Assembly (NCBI GenBank): GCA_046538075.1
Contig: JBKHJN010000060.1
Coordinates: 1 to 10,017, forward strand
Direction: 5' to 3'
Source of the DNA: Desulfobacca_B sp046538075
GTDB taxonomy: Bacteria; Desulfobacterota; Desulfobaccia; Desulfobaccales; Desulfobaccaceae
Length of the DNA stretch: 10,017 nt
Numbering within the stretch: position 1 is the first letter of the stretch; each line of letters opens with the position of its first letter. Position numbers and translations under genes: made by a program. Shown piece by piece: positions 1 to 8,300 of the stretch. The notes below the pieces were generated by a model, which was given only the letters and a program-made list of their open reading frames with translations, had not been told where the DNA came from and searched no databases.

Positions 1-30
1 TGCCGCTGCTTTGACCAGAAGCGGTGATGG

Positions 31-55
31 GGGCCCCCGGCCACCCCGGGGGCCC
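31..55. repeat. Very stable GC-only inverted repeat (hairpin)
   Basis: Bases 31-40 (gggcccccgg) are the exact reverse complement of 46-55 (ccgggggccc), with a 5-base loop (ccacc). This gives a perfect 10-bp stem made only of G and C. It has no T-tract on either side, so it is not a classical intrinsic terminator. It lies about 65 bases beyond the real terminator of the minus-strand genes. It could be a 3' structure of a gene to the left of the window, a back-up transcription block or a simple intergenic palindrome. The structure is certain; the role is not known. Confidence 0.6.
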
Positions 56-119
56 AGGATCTGCCCGAAGGCGGGGAGGGAGTCAGCAGGCAGAGACAGA
101 TCTGGTGGCCTTGATGACC

Positions 120-146
120 AAAAAAAGGGCCGTCTTGGGACGGCCC
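120..146 (-). terminator. Rho-independent terminator after the PBP1A gene
   Basis: Read on the minus strand, GGGCCGTC (146-139) is followed by a 4-base loop and GACGGCCC (134-127), giving a perfect 8-bp G/C-rich stem. The stem runs directly into seven T residues (126-120). It begins 33 bases after the PBP1A stop codon and is the only strong intrinsic terminator seen in the window, so it probably ends transcripts carrying comM and the PBP1A gene. Confidence 0.93.
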
Positions 147-179
147 CATTAAGAGAGGTTACAGGCTGGCTCTGGATTA

Positions 180-2573
180 TTACTCCTCCAGATCCCGTTT
201 GAAAAAACTTTGGGTAGAACTCCGACCCAGCGAATCCTGGCGTTCTTCCAGCCAGTATTGCTGGTTAGGCTCACCCTCCTCGTGGACGGCGATCTCGTCG
301 TCATATTCAGCGGGACGGCTTTGTTGGGCATAGGTGCCTACCGGCAGTTCCGGAAATTCCTCTACAGGCTGATTTTTTAAGGCTTCTCGCATAAAATCGA
401 TAAAGATCGGGGCCGCCGCCTGAGACCCGGTCTCCCGGCTCCCCAGTGGTTGTTCATTATCCATGCCCACCCAGACCCCGGCGGTGTTTGAAGGAGTAAA
501 TCCGATAAACCAGGCGTCCCGGCAGCGGTTTGTAGTCCCGGTTTTGCCGGCAATGGGCCGCTTCAGGGCCATTACCCGTTGGCCGGTGCCCCGTCGCACT
601 ACGCCCACCAAAAGCTCGGTCATGATCTGGGCGGTGCGGGGACTGATGGCCGGTCGCTTAAGAGGCTGGTATTCTTCCAATATACGACCGTCCCGGTCCT
701 CAACCCGCTCAATGAACACCGGCCGCACTAATTGACCCTGGTTGGGAAACACCGAATAGGCCCGGGTCAGTTCCAGTAGATTTACCTCGGATGAACCCAG
801 CGCCGACGAGTAATTGGGGTAGATTTCCGAAGTAATCCCTAGCTGCTGGGAAACCTTCATGAGCTGCGGCAGGCCGATACTGATCAGCAACCGGATGGTA
901 GGAATGTTACGCGACCGGGCCAAAGCGGTGGCCAGGGGGGTGGGGCCAAAAAATTTACCGTCATAATTTTTGGGCGTCCAGAACTCCCCTTGCTTTCCTC
1001 CCGGTAAAGATATCGGCGCATCCAGCAGCATAGAATGGGGACCGTAGCCCTTTTCAATGGCCGCGGCGTAAATGATCGGTTTAAAAGCCGAACCGGGCTG
1101 CCGCTGGGCCTGGACGGCCCGATTAAAGGGGCTGTCGCTGAAATCCTTGCCGCCCATCAGCACCCGGACCTTGCCGGTGTGATTTTCCAGGTAGACCAAG
1201 GCCGCCTGGGCCATGGGATCCGGGTCCAAACAGGCCAGCCAGTCAGAGCTGCCAGATTCTCTGGCAACCAAGCGTACCTGGATGACATCCCCGATCTCTA
1301 AGCGCTCCAGATACTTGCTGGTCTTCTTAACCGGACACAGTTTGCCGCCACCGGGATCGCCGGATACCACCAGGCCATATTCATCTCCGAACCGCACCTT
1401 TAGGCCCTTATCCCCCTGACCGGCCTGGATCACCACCGCGGTCTGCAACCGCCCTTCCCGGGGAGGGTGTTTTTGAAACTTTTGCTTTTGACGGGCCCAG
1501 AATGATTGACATTCTGGGGAGGTTAAATGTCTTAACGGACCGCGATAGCCATGCCGTTTAAACAGGGCATCCAGACCTTGATCGATGGCTGCTTTGGCGG
1601 CCCGGTGCAGATCGACATCGGCCGCCGTGTACACCTGAAAACCGGCCTGGTAGAGCGGATCTCGGCCATATTTGTTTTCCAGGTACTGACGGACATATTC
1701 CGCATAATATCCTGTTTCCTTACAACGATTGTGGCGCAAGGACTTTAGGCTGAGTGGCTGGTTTACGGCCTCCCGGGCCTCTTCGGGACGGATAAACCCG
1801 GCTTCCACCATGCGGTTCAGCACATAAATTTGACGTTCCTTGGCTCCGAATGGATTGACATAAGCTGAATAGCGGCTGGGGGCCTTGGGGAACCCGGCCA
1901 ACATGGCAGATTCCGCCAGGTCCAAGTCTTCGACGTGTTTACCGAAATATTCCTGAGCCGCTGCCTCTACTCCATAAGCTCCATGTCCCAGATAGATGTG
2001 ATTGAGATAAAGGTTTAAGATCTGCTCTTTAGTCAGGTAATTGTCTATACGGTAAGCCAGAATCGCTTCCCGGACCTTGCGGGAATAGCTTTTTTCCGGG
2101 GTGAGCAGGATGCTTTTGACTATCTGTTGGGTAATGGTGCTGCCGCCCTGGACAATCTCGCCGGCCTGCAGGTTGCGAATAAAGGCCCGAACAATGCCAA
2201 AAAAATCCACTCCGGGATGCTCAAAAAAGCGGGCATCCTCCGCGGCTACAAAGGCTGCCACCAAATGCCAGGGGAGCCGGGAGTAAGGAACCTCGATCCG
2301 TTTTTCCGCATAGAATTCCCCGATCACCCGGCCATCCCGGGCGTAGACCCGGGTGATCAGATGGGGGCGGAAATCCCGGATGGCGGTATAATCCGGTAAG
2401 TCCTTGGAAAAGTGGTAATAGATATAGCCCGCCAGTCCAGCCGTGGCCAGCATCACCAGCAAGAAAAAACTTAAAAAAATCCGGCCGACAATACGGCCCC
2501 GACGCCGCCGGCGCTCATAGGACTTTAATGGCGTGGACTTACTGTCATACTTGCGTTTGAAAAATAAACCCAT
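180..2573 (-). CDS. mrcA: Class A penicillin-binding protein 1A (bifunctional transglycosylase/transpeptidase)
   Basis: Polymerises lipid II into glycan strands and cross-links the stem peptides at the outer face of the inner membrane. The 797-residue protein starts with a basic cytoplasmic stretch (RRRRRGR near 21-27) and one membrane helix at about 29-53. A GT51 glycosyltransferase domain follows, with the EDxxFxxHxG motif (catalytic Glu112), the QGGSTITQQ motif at 142-150 and a second conserved Glu169. Residues about 340-440 look like the OB-type insert of PBP1A. The transpeptidase has all three motifs: SAFK (nucleophile Ser495, Lys498), SRN (554-556) and KTGT (677-680). Length is normal for the family, and the tail is acidic without PASTA repeats. 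The start ATG lies 2 bases after the comM stop; the ribosome site is a weak GGGG inside the last comM codons, which suggests translational coupling. ponA is an equally used name. Confidence 0.96.
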   Translation of the reverse strand: MGLFFKRKYDSKSTPLKSYERRRRRGRIVGRIFLSFFLLVMLATAGLAGYIYYHFSKDLPDYTAIRDFRPHLITRVYARDGRVIGEFYAEKRIEVPYSRLPWHLVAAFVAAEDARFFEHPGVDFFGIVRAFIRNLQAGEIVQGGSTITQQIVKSILLTPEKSYSRKVREAILAYRIDNYLTKEQILNLYLNHIYLGHGAYGVEAAAQEYFGKHVEDLDLAESAMLAGFPKAPSRYSAYVNPFGAKERQIYVLNRMVEAGFIRPEEAREAVNQPLSLKSLRHNRCKETGYYAEYVRQYLENKYGRDPLYQAGFQVYTAADVDLHRAAKAAIDQGLDALFKRHGYRGPLRHLTSPECQSFWARQKQKFQKHPPREGRLQTAVVIQAGQGDKGLKVRFGDEYGLVVSGDPGGGKLCPVKKTSKYLERLEIGDVIQVRLVARESGSSDWLACLDPDPMAQAALVYLENHTGKVRVLMGGKDFSDSPFNRAVQAQRQPGSAFKPIIYAAAIEKGYGPHSMLLDAPISLPGGKQGEFWTPKNYDGKFFGPTPLATALARSRNIPTIRLLISIGLPQLMKVSQQLGITSEIYPNYSSALGSSEVNLLELTRAYSVFPNQGQLVRPVFIERVEDRDGRILEEYQPLKRPAISPRTAQIMTELLVGVVRRGTGQRVMALKRPIAGKTGTTNRCRDAWFIGFTPSNTAGVWVGMDNEQPLGSRETGSQAAAPIFIDFMREALKNQPVEEFPELPVGTYAQQSRPAEYDDEIAVHEEGEPNQQYWLEERQDSLGRSSTQSFFKRDLEE

Positions 2574-2575
2574 AA

Positions 2576-4105
2576 TTACCCCAGCTGGCGATCCAGGCTG
2601 CGATACTGGATCGCTTCGGCGATATGTGGTAGTTTCAGGTGCTCTTCACCTTCCAAATCAGCAATGGTGCGGGCAATCTTGAGGATGCGATTGTAGGCCC
2701 GGGCCGACAGCCCCAGCCGGTCCATAGCCGTCTCCAACAGGCGCTGGGCCTCGCTGCTCAGCCCACAGAATTGCTTCAGGTAGCGGGGTGGCATCTGGGC
2801 GTTGCAGTAATAGCGGCTGCGGGCAAAGCGGCTTCCCTGGATTTTCCGGGCTGCCATCACCTGATCGCGCAGATATTTGGAATTCTCTCCATCAGCAGGA
2901 GCCGCTAATTCCTGATACCGGACTGCAGGGACCTGTAAATGAATATCAATCCGATCCAGCAGCGGTCCGGAGATCCGGGCCTGGTAGGCCTGAATCTGAC
3001 GCGGGGTGCAGGTGCAGGCGCGCTTCGGGTCGCCCAAAAACCCGCACGGGCACGGGTTCATGGCCGCCACCAACATGAACCGGGCCGGATAGCTCAAGGA
3101 CGCGGTAGCCCGGGACAGGGTCACCTGACCCTCCTCCAAAGGCTGCCGCAGCACCTCTAATACTTGCCGTTTAAATTCAGGCAATTCATCCAGGAAAAGG
3201 ACGCCATTATGGGCCAGGCTGACTTCCCCGGGGCGCGGGATGCGGCCCCCGCCGATAAGCCCGGCATCCGAGATGGTATGGTGCGGAGGGCGAAAGGGTC
3301 GATTAGTCATCAATGGCCGATTGGGGGGCAACTGCCCCACGATGCTGTAAATCTTTGAGGTCTCCAGGGCTTCTTCAAAGCTTAAAGGCGGCAGGATAGA
3401 GGGCAGCCGGCAGGCCAGCATGGTCTTGCCAGCTCCGGGCGGCCCCACCATGATGACATTGTGCCCTCCGGCCGCAGCAATCACCAGGGCCCGCTTGGCC
3501 TGCTCCTGGCCCTTAACATCCCGGAAATCTGCATCTTCCTCCGGCTCCCGGGATTGCAGGTCAAGAGGCGGAGCCGGGGCCGGAGTCAACTCCTGGCGGC
3601 CCTGCAAAAATTCCACTACCTCCGACAAGGTTTCGATCGGATAGACCGCGATATCCTGGACCACCGCGGCTTCGGCGGCATTTTCCTGGGGGACGATCAA
3701 CCCGGCCTGGCTGTTCTGGCGGGAGGCCAAAGCCATGGACAACACCCCCCGGGTCGGCTTCAGCCGGCCATCCAGCGATAGTTCACCAATAATTAAATAC
3801 TTGTCCAGACTTTCGGGCGGCACTATCCCCTGGGCGGCCAGCAGCCCCAGGGCCACCGGCAGATCAAAGCCGGTGCCTTCCTTGCGGACATCGGCCGGAG
3901 CCAGGTTGATGGTTACCCGATTCGTGGGGAATTGATACCCCGAGTTTTTGAGCGCTGCCTTCACCCGGTCTTTGCTCTCTTTGACCGCCGCTTCCGGCAG
4001 ACCCACGGTTGTGAAGGCCGGCAGTCCCGGAGCGAGATCTACCTCCACTTCGACGATGTAGGCATCCACGCCCTGCAAGGCGCCGCTTTTGACCCGGGCT
4101 AACAT
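2576..4105 (-). CDS. comM: YifB/ComM family Mg-chelatase-like AAA+ ATPase
   Basis: ComM is a hexameric helicase that promotes branch migration when transformed DNA is integrated in naturally competent bacteria. Homologues are widespread in species not known to take up DNA, where the role is unclear. The 509-residue protein has the N-terminal Lon-protease-like (ChlI) fold at about 1-170. The AAA+ core follows, with Walker A GPPGAGKT at 221-228 and Walker B GVLFLDELPEF at 301-311 (Asp306, Glu307). The NPCPCG motif at 350-355, with CTC at 364-366, supplies four cysteines (352, 354, 364, 366) of a likely zinc site. An arginine-finger region (LLDRIDIHL) lies near 382-390 and a C-terminal sensor-2 helix near 467-484. 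Length and the MLARV start are typical of the family. No good ribosome site is visible before the ATG, and no convincing promoter in the 73-base gap upstream. Confidence 0.95.
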   Translation of the reverse strand: MLARVKSGALQGVDAYIVEVEVDLAPGLPAFTTVGLPEAAVKESKDRVKAALKNSGYQFPTNRVTINLAPADVRKEGTGFDLPVALGLLAAQGIVPPESLDKYLIIGELSLDGRLKPTRGVLSMALASRQNSQAGLIVPQENAAEAAVVQDIAVYPIETLSEVVEFLQGRQELTPAPAPPLDLQSREPEEDADFRDVKGQEQAKRALVIAAAGGHNVIMVGPPGAGKTMLACRLPSILPPLSFEEALETSKIYSIVGQLPPNRPLMTNRPFRPPHHTISDAGLIGGGRIPRPGEVSLAHNGVLFLDELPEFKRQVLEVLRQPLEEGQVTLSRATASLSYPARFMLVAAMNPCPCGFLGDPKRACTCTPRQIQAYQARISGPLLDRIDIHLQVPAVRYQELAAPADGENSKYLRDQVMAARKIQGSRFARSRYYCNAQMPPRYLKQFCGLSSEAQRLLETAMDRLGLSARAYNRILKIARTIADLEGEEHLKLPHIAEAIQYRSLDRQLG

Positions 4106-4178
4106 GACTTAATCACAGAATCCCTGAGGTCCGGTCTTACCTTAAAATTAATAAGATGCAAACCCCTAATGAAGGTTC

Positions 4179-4712
4179 TTATTGGCCTATGTCAGCCAAT
4201 TTCTTTAATTCGATTTTCTCGGCTACGTCTTTAAGCACTTGGATATTATCAATGCCCTGGCCTTCCAGGCTAACTATAAAGCGGTTGCCCACCATAATGG
4301 TCAGTTGGCCTTGTTTAGCTTTGGGTTTGTAGGTTTCGACCGCTTGGAACCCTTGCACCTCGATGGTCTTGGTGGATTCCTCGGTGGACTCGACTTCCAT
4401 TCCCTTCATCAAACCCATCCCCATGGCGGCCATGGGACCGAAACTGCTGTCGACCACGGTTATTTCCAAGGATTGATCCCCTGATTTGTATTCCGCCTTG
4501 GCCTGGCTCATCATCATCGGAGTACCCTTGACCGTCTTCCCTTCCGGCTCTCCCACCCGTTCCCAGCCGTTCAGTTCGATATTCACAAAGGGAAACAATT
4601 CTTTGAAATTTAGCGGTTCTCCGGGAGCTTGGGCCTGGCTCTGCCCCGAAGCGATCCCGAAAATCAGGATGGCGCTCAGGACCCCCAGACTTCTCAGCAG
4701 GTTGGGCAACAT
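4179..4712 (-). CDS. Small exported protein of unknown function
   Basis: I do not recognise a named family. The 177-residue product begins with a Sec-type signal peptide: a short N-region with Arg7, a hydrophobic core at about 9-21 and a likely signal peptidase I site after AQA (27-29). The mature part of about 148 residues would be periplasmic or secreted; there is no lipobox cysteine and indeed no cysteine at all. It has no further membrane helix and looks like alternating beta strands ending in a Lys-rich amphipathic helix (about 155-172). Methionines cluster at 66-68 (MMM) and at 94-105, where five of twelve residues are Met. The start is well supported by GGAGGT five bases upstream. It lies between the CoA-binding gene and comM, which gives no functional hint. 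Confidence 0.85.
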   Translation of the reverse strand: MLPNLLRSLGVLSAILIFGIASGQSQAQAPGEPLNFKELFPFVNIELNGWERVGEPEGKTVKGTPMMMSQAKAEYKSGDQSLEITVVDSSFGPMAAMGMGLMKGMEVESTEESTKTIEVQGFQAVETYKPKAKQGQLTIMVGNRFIVSLEGQGIDNIQVLKDVAEKIELKKLADIGQ

Positions 4713-4717
4713 TTACT

Positions 4718-4723
4718 ACCTCC
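4718..4723 (-). promoter_or_regulatory. Strong ribosome binding site of the exported-protein gene
   Basis: On the minus strand GGAGGT is followed by the 5-base spacer AGTAA and then ATG at 4712. It is a near-perfect match to the anti-Shine-Dalgarno sequence and fixes the start of the exported protein. It is the best such site in the window along with that of the CoA-binding gene. Confidence 0.85.
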
Positions 4724-4773
4724 GGTTTCATTAATTAGATGGATCGCAATGTGATATTGTTAAATGATAGTGT

Positions 4774-4804
4774 ATTCTAAGTCCTGGAACTTCCGCCTTC
4801 TCAA
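4774..4804 (-). promoter_or_regulatory. Candidate sigma-70 promoter for the exported-protein gene
   Basis: On the minus strand TTGAGA (4804-4799, 5 of 6 to the -35 consensus) is followed after 19 bases by TAGAAT (4779-4774, 5 of 6 to the -10 consensus). It lies in the AT-rich gap between the CoA-binding gene and the exported-protein gene. The hexamers are good but the 19-base spacer is longer than the preferred 17, so this is only a candidate. Transcription could also run through from the promoter at 5337-5365. Confidence 0.35.
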
Positions 4805-4816
4805 ATTGATTCTAGC

Positions 4817-5257
4817 CTATTTCGGAAAATAGCGGCTATGCTCAACCTTGATACATTTGTTCATCACCACTTGCAGTCCGGCCTCCTGGGCCCTGCAAGC
4901 CGAGGCGTTCTCGGCCAGGCCCAGCTGCATCCATACTACCTTGGCCCCGATGCCGATAGCCTCATCGACGATGCCCGGGATTGCATCGATTTTGCGAAAG
5001 ATATCAACCACATCTACCGGAAAGGGGATGTCCCGGAGGCTGGCATAACACTTCTGGCCCAGTATCTGGTCGCACTTGGGGTTGACCGGGACAATGCGAT
5101 AGCCCTGCTCCTGCAGGTACTTGGCCACCCGGTGGCTATCTTTATCCGGGTCGGTAGAAAGGCCGACCACGGCGATGGTTTGGTTATCCTTCAGAATGGC
5201 CTTGACTTCTTCATCTTCCGGATTGAATTCCGGGAGTTGACATTCAATTTCGGTCAT
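4817..5257 (-). CDS. CoA-binding protein, YccU type (CoA_binding_2 family)
   Basis: A 146-residue single-domain Rossmann-fold protein of the family typified by E. coli YccU. These resemble the CoA-binding domain of succinyl-CoA synthetase alpha subunits; the physiological role is not established. Visible hallmarks are a first beta strand and loop AVVGLSTDPDKDSHRVAKYL (about 29-48), then IVPVNP (55-60), VDVVDIFR (81-88), VVWMQLGLAEN (107-117) and the C-terminal MNKCIKVEHSR (132-142). The start ATG is preceded by GGGAGGG at a 5-base spacing, so the 5' end is well supported. It has its own strong promoter overlapping the end of the upstream gene, so it is probably regulated separately from the nuclease pair. 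It is cytoplasmic, with no signal peptide. The family call is firm; the ligand (CoA or a related acyl-CoA) is inferred from the family. Confidence 0.92.
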   Translation of the reverse strand: MTEIECQLPEFNPEDEEVKAILKDNQTIAVVGLSTDPDKDSHRVAKYLQEQGYRIVPVNPKCDQILGQKCYASLRDIPFPVDVVDIFRKIDAIPGIVDEAIGIGAKVVWMQLGLAENASACRAQEAGLQVVMNKCIKVEHSRYFPK

Positions 5258-5262
5258 CTTGG

Positions 5263-5270
5263 CCCTCCCT
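5263..5270 (-). promoter_or_regulatory. Ribosome binding site of the CoA-binding gene
   Basis: The minus strand reads AGGGAGGG, then the 5-base spacer CCAAG, then ATG at 5257. This is a good Shine-Dalgarno sequence at ideal distance and it selects this ATG as the start. Confidence 0.8.
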
Positions 5271-5336
5271 GGGGTACCCGGTTCAATATTGCGGCTGGGC
5301 GGTTCTGGTCGTCAGGATAGTAATGCATTAGGGTAA

Positions 5337-5365
5337 ATTATATATCTTGCTGGCAGAATTAGCAA
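5337..5365 (-). promoter_or_regulatory. Sigma-70 type promoter with perfect -10, overlapping the 3' end of the yhaN-like gene
   Basis: On the minus strand TTGCTA (5365-5360, 4 of 6 to TTGACA) is followed after exactly 17 bases by TATAAT (5342-5337, a perfect -10). The -35 is built from the last codons of the upstream gene (AAT TGC TAA). The expected start of transcription is near 5330, giving a leader of roughly 70 bases before the CoA-binding gene. No terminator separates this site from the upstream gene, so read-through is also possible. Confidence 0.72.
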
Positions 5366-8300
5366 TTTGATTCCACAATTATTCCATCGCTGATATTATA
5401 ATACGACACGGGGATTTTGTCCTGAAAGTAATCCTGGTGCACGTTTTGAATGATCTCTTTAATTTGCGGGTGGCAGGAAAAAAACAGGACCTGTTGCTCC
5501 CGGGCAAACTTCAGAATGACTCGCGCCGCCCCCTGTTGTCGGCGGGGATCGAACTTCACCAGCACGTCGTCCAGAATAACTGGCAGGGGTTCGCTGTGGC
5601 GGCCGAACTCCCGGGCCAGTCCCAGGCGGATGGCCAGATAGACCTGGTCAGCCAGGCCGCTGCTCCAGTCCAGGGGTTCCTTGCGGCCTAAATTTTTATC
5701 TTCCAGCCGGAGGCTGCCTTGATCAGCCGAAGCGACCAGCCGATAGCGCTCCCCGGTCATAACCCCCACAAATTGTCCGGCTTCCTGAACCACTTGTGGT
5801 TGGCGCTCCTGTTCGTAAATGCTTTGGGCCTGATCCAAGAGGTGATTGCAGACCACCAGGGTCCCCCAACGGCGGATGGCCTCGGACAACTGTTCCTGAG
5901 AGCTGCGTTGCTGCAGCAGCAATTCCCCCAGCTCCTCATTGCGGGCCATATCGAGCAGTGATTTATCGAGGCCCCCCACTTCCTGCTGGGCTGCGGCCAC
6001 AGACGCCTCCAATTCCTGCAACCGGGCCTCCAGTTGCTCTTTTTCCGCTTGCAGCTGCAAAGGCTCGGTGCGGGCCAGTTCCTCTTCCAGGCTGCCTTGA
6101 GCTGCAGCGCTGCCGGCAATGGTGCGGAGAGCAATCTGGTTATCCTCGACCTGTCTGATGGCCAGGCGCCATTCCTGGTAATCGGTGGCCAAGCGCCGGA
6201 ATTGATCTTCATCGGCGGCCTGGGCTTGGCTAAGCAATGTATCCAGTTCAGCTTCTTTTTCCTGCAGCTGTTGGGCCAGCCGGGCCGCTTCCATTCGGAC
6301 CGCCGCCAGTTGATGTCCTAAGGCTTGGTGCTGTTGCTTGGTTTCCAGGGCCGCCTCTAAAGCCCGGCGCAGGGCTTCCAGGTCCTCCACCCCACTTTCC
6401 GCCCCGAGCGGCGTCCGGCCGCAGGTTTCAAGGATAGTGCCAATCCGCGGGCGGGCGTCGGCGATATAATTTTTTATCTGGGCCAGGCGCTGGTGGTACT
6501 CCTGCACCGCACGCTCAGCGACCCGGGCGCTGTCAACGGCCTGCAACACTGCTTCGAAGCCTTCGGGGCGCACGGTAACCGCAAACTGGCGCTGGGCCAG
6601 CCAGTTTTGCCACTCTAACTGCAGCCGCTGCACTTCCTGGGATGCCTTTTGGGTCTGGTGCTCGCCCTCCTTTAATTTTTCCATCCTCTGGCGCCAAAGC
6701 CGCTGGGCTTCTTGGAAACGCCGTTGCCGGTCGTGGTGCTTCCGCCAATCAGCCGCGATCCGGTCCAATTCACTGGCCCGATGTTCCAGTTGGGTTAGGT
6801 CAGGGAACTGGCCCAACCCGGCTGCAGCGGCCCGATTCATTATGTCGGCATCAAGGCTGTTAACCTTATCTTCAAGAGCCTGGATTTCCGCTTCCAGGGA
6901 AATCAGAGCCTGCTCCGCCTGCGTCAGGTCGGCTTGCAGTTGAGCGGTCCGGAGGCGCTCAGCCTTTAGCTGGCGATAGCGGAGGATAAATAACAGCGCC
7001 GTCAACCCTGCCCCGGCCCCTGAGGAAATCACGGCCAAGCGATAATCATGTTGAAAAATTAACCAGACCGCCGGACCGAGCCCGGCCAGGAAGACCAGGA
7101 TTAGCAGCCACCAGGGCAAAATGACCCCTGGCGACTCTATCTGTTTAAGCAGCGATTCCCGGCGGGCCCTATGATCTTGTAGGGATGCGAGCCGGGCCTT
7201 AAACTGAGTCTTAACCAGTTCCTGCTGCTGCAGCAGCGGCCGCAGCATCCTTACTGCCTGTTGATGCTGCTGCAACTGCGCCTCGGCCAGGGGCGGCTCA
7301 GGGTGCTCCTTAAGCCGCGCTTCAGCCTCCGCCGCCAGTTTCTGGGCCTCTGTGGCAGCTTCGGCCCAGCTCTGGTGGTAGGCCTGCTGCTGCTCAAAGC
7401 GTCGTTCCGCCGCCGCCAGAGAGCGCCCCCACTCCTGAACTTGGTGGCGCACCGGGACCGAGGTATCCAGCCGGGCTATTCGGGCTGAATCCCAGTCGGG
7501 CCCCAACTCTTGCAAACGGCGGCGAAACTCCGCCTCGGCCTGCTCAGTGGCACTCTCCACCAGAGGATAGTCTTTGAGGGCCGAGGCCAGCTTTTCCCGC
7601 TCACCTAGCAAAGCTTCAATGTCTGATTGGTGCGCCAGGAGCGCCGGATTCGGGATAAGTTGCTGCTTTTCCTGCTGCAGCAAGGCGGCTTGATCCTCGC
7701 TGGCCCTTTGCTTTTGTTTAATTTTGTCAATTTCATTTTTAAGGTCATCCAAGCGTTGCAAGCCATCGCCGGGAAAATTCTTGGCAAATTCCAGACGCGC
7801 GGCTTTGTGGCGCGCCGACCCCAGAGCCACCCAAGGTGGTCGGGCCTGTTCCAGTTGCTCCAGGCGCTGCAAGTGCCGGCGGAGGTCCCGGAGTTGTTGC
7901 TGATTTTCCCGGATCTGCTGCTCTAATTGGGCTTTTCTCGCTTGGCCCCGGGCATATGCGGTTGACAGCTCTTGAAGGCTGGCAATGCGGGTTTCAGTTT
8001 TTTTAATCCGGTTGATGATTTGATTGATAATCGGTTTGCGGCCGGTTTTGCTCAGCAGGCCTTTGATTTCTTTGTCCAGGGTCTGCAGTGCATTCGGCAA
8101 TGACTCCGCGCCCAGCCCGGCGCCGGCGGCAAACAAACGGCGGCGCACCCCGTCTTCGGACAAAACATCCAGTCCCTGCAAATCATCCAACCCGATGGCA
8201 AAGACGTGGGCGAAGGTGCTGCGGTCCAGACCACCCAGGAAGCGCTCCGCCAGGTCGGCTTTTTCGAAAACGCCTCCTTCGAGGCTTATAGTACCTTGGC

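Noticed and set aside
4106..4178. Possible promoter before comM (TTCATT, 17 bases, TAATTT)
   Set aside because: The -10 box matches consensus at only 3 of 6 positions in an AT-rich stretch where such matches are expected by chance.
4315..4731. Alternative 138-codon minus-strand frame overlapping the exported-protein gene
   Set aside because: The competing frame has a signal peptide and an ideal GGAGGT site, while this one is rich in Arg and Gly with no protein-like pattern.
4838..5320. 160-codon open frame on the plus strand over the CoA-binding gene
   Set aside because: It is the antisense shadow of a well-supported conserved gene, has no recognisable domain and no ribosome site.
7224..7237. 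Palindrome gctgctgcagcagc and similar CTG/CAG runs (also near 5910 and 7670)
   Set aside because: They are explained by Gln- and Leu-rich coiled-coil codons (CAG, CTG) of the Rad50-like protein and are not a repeat family.
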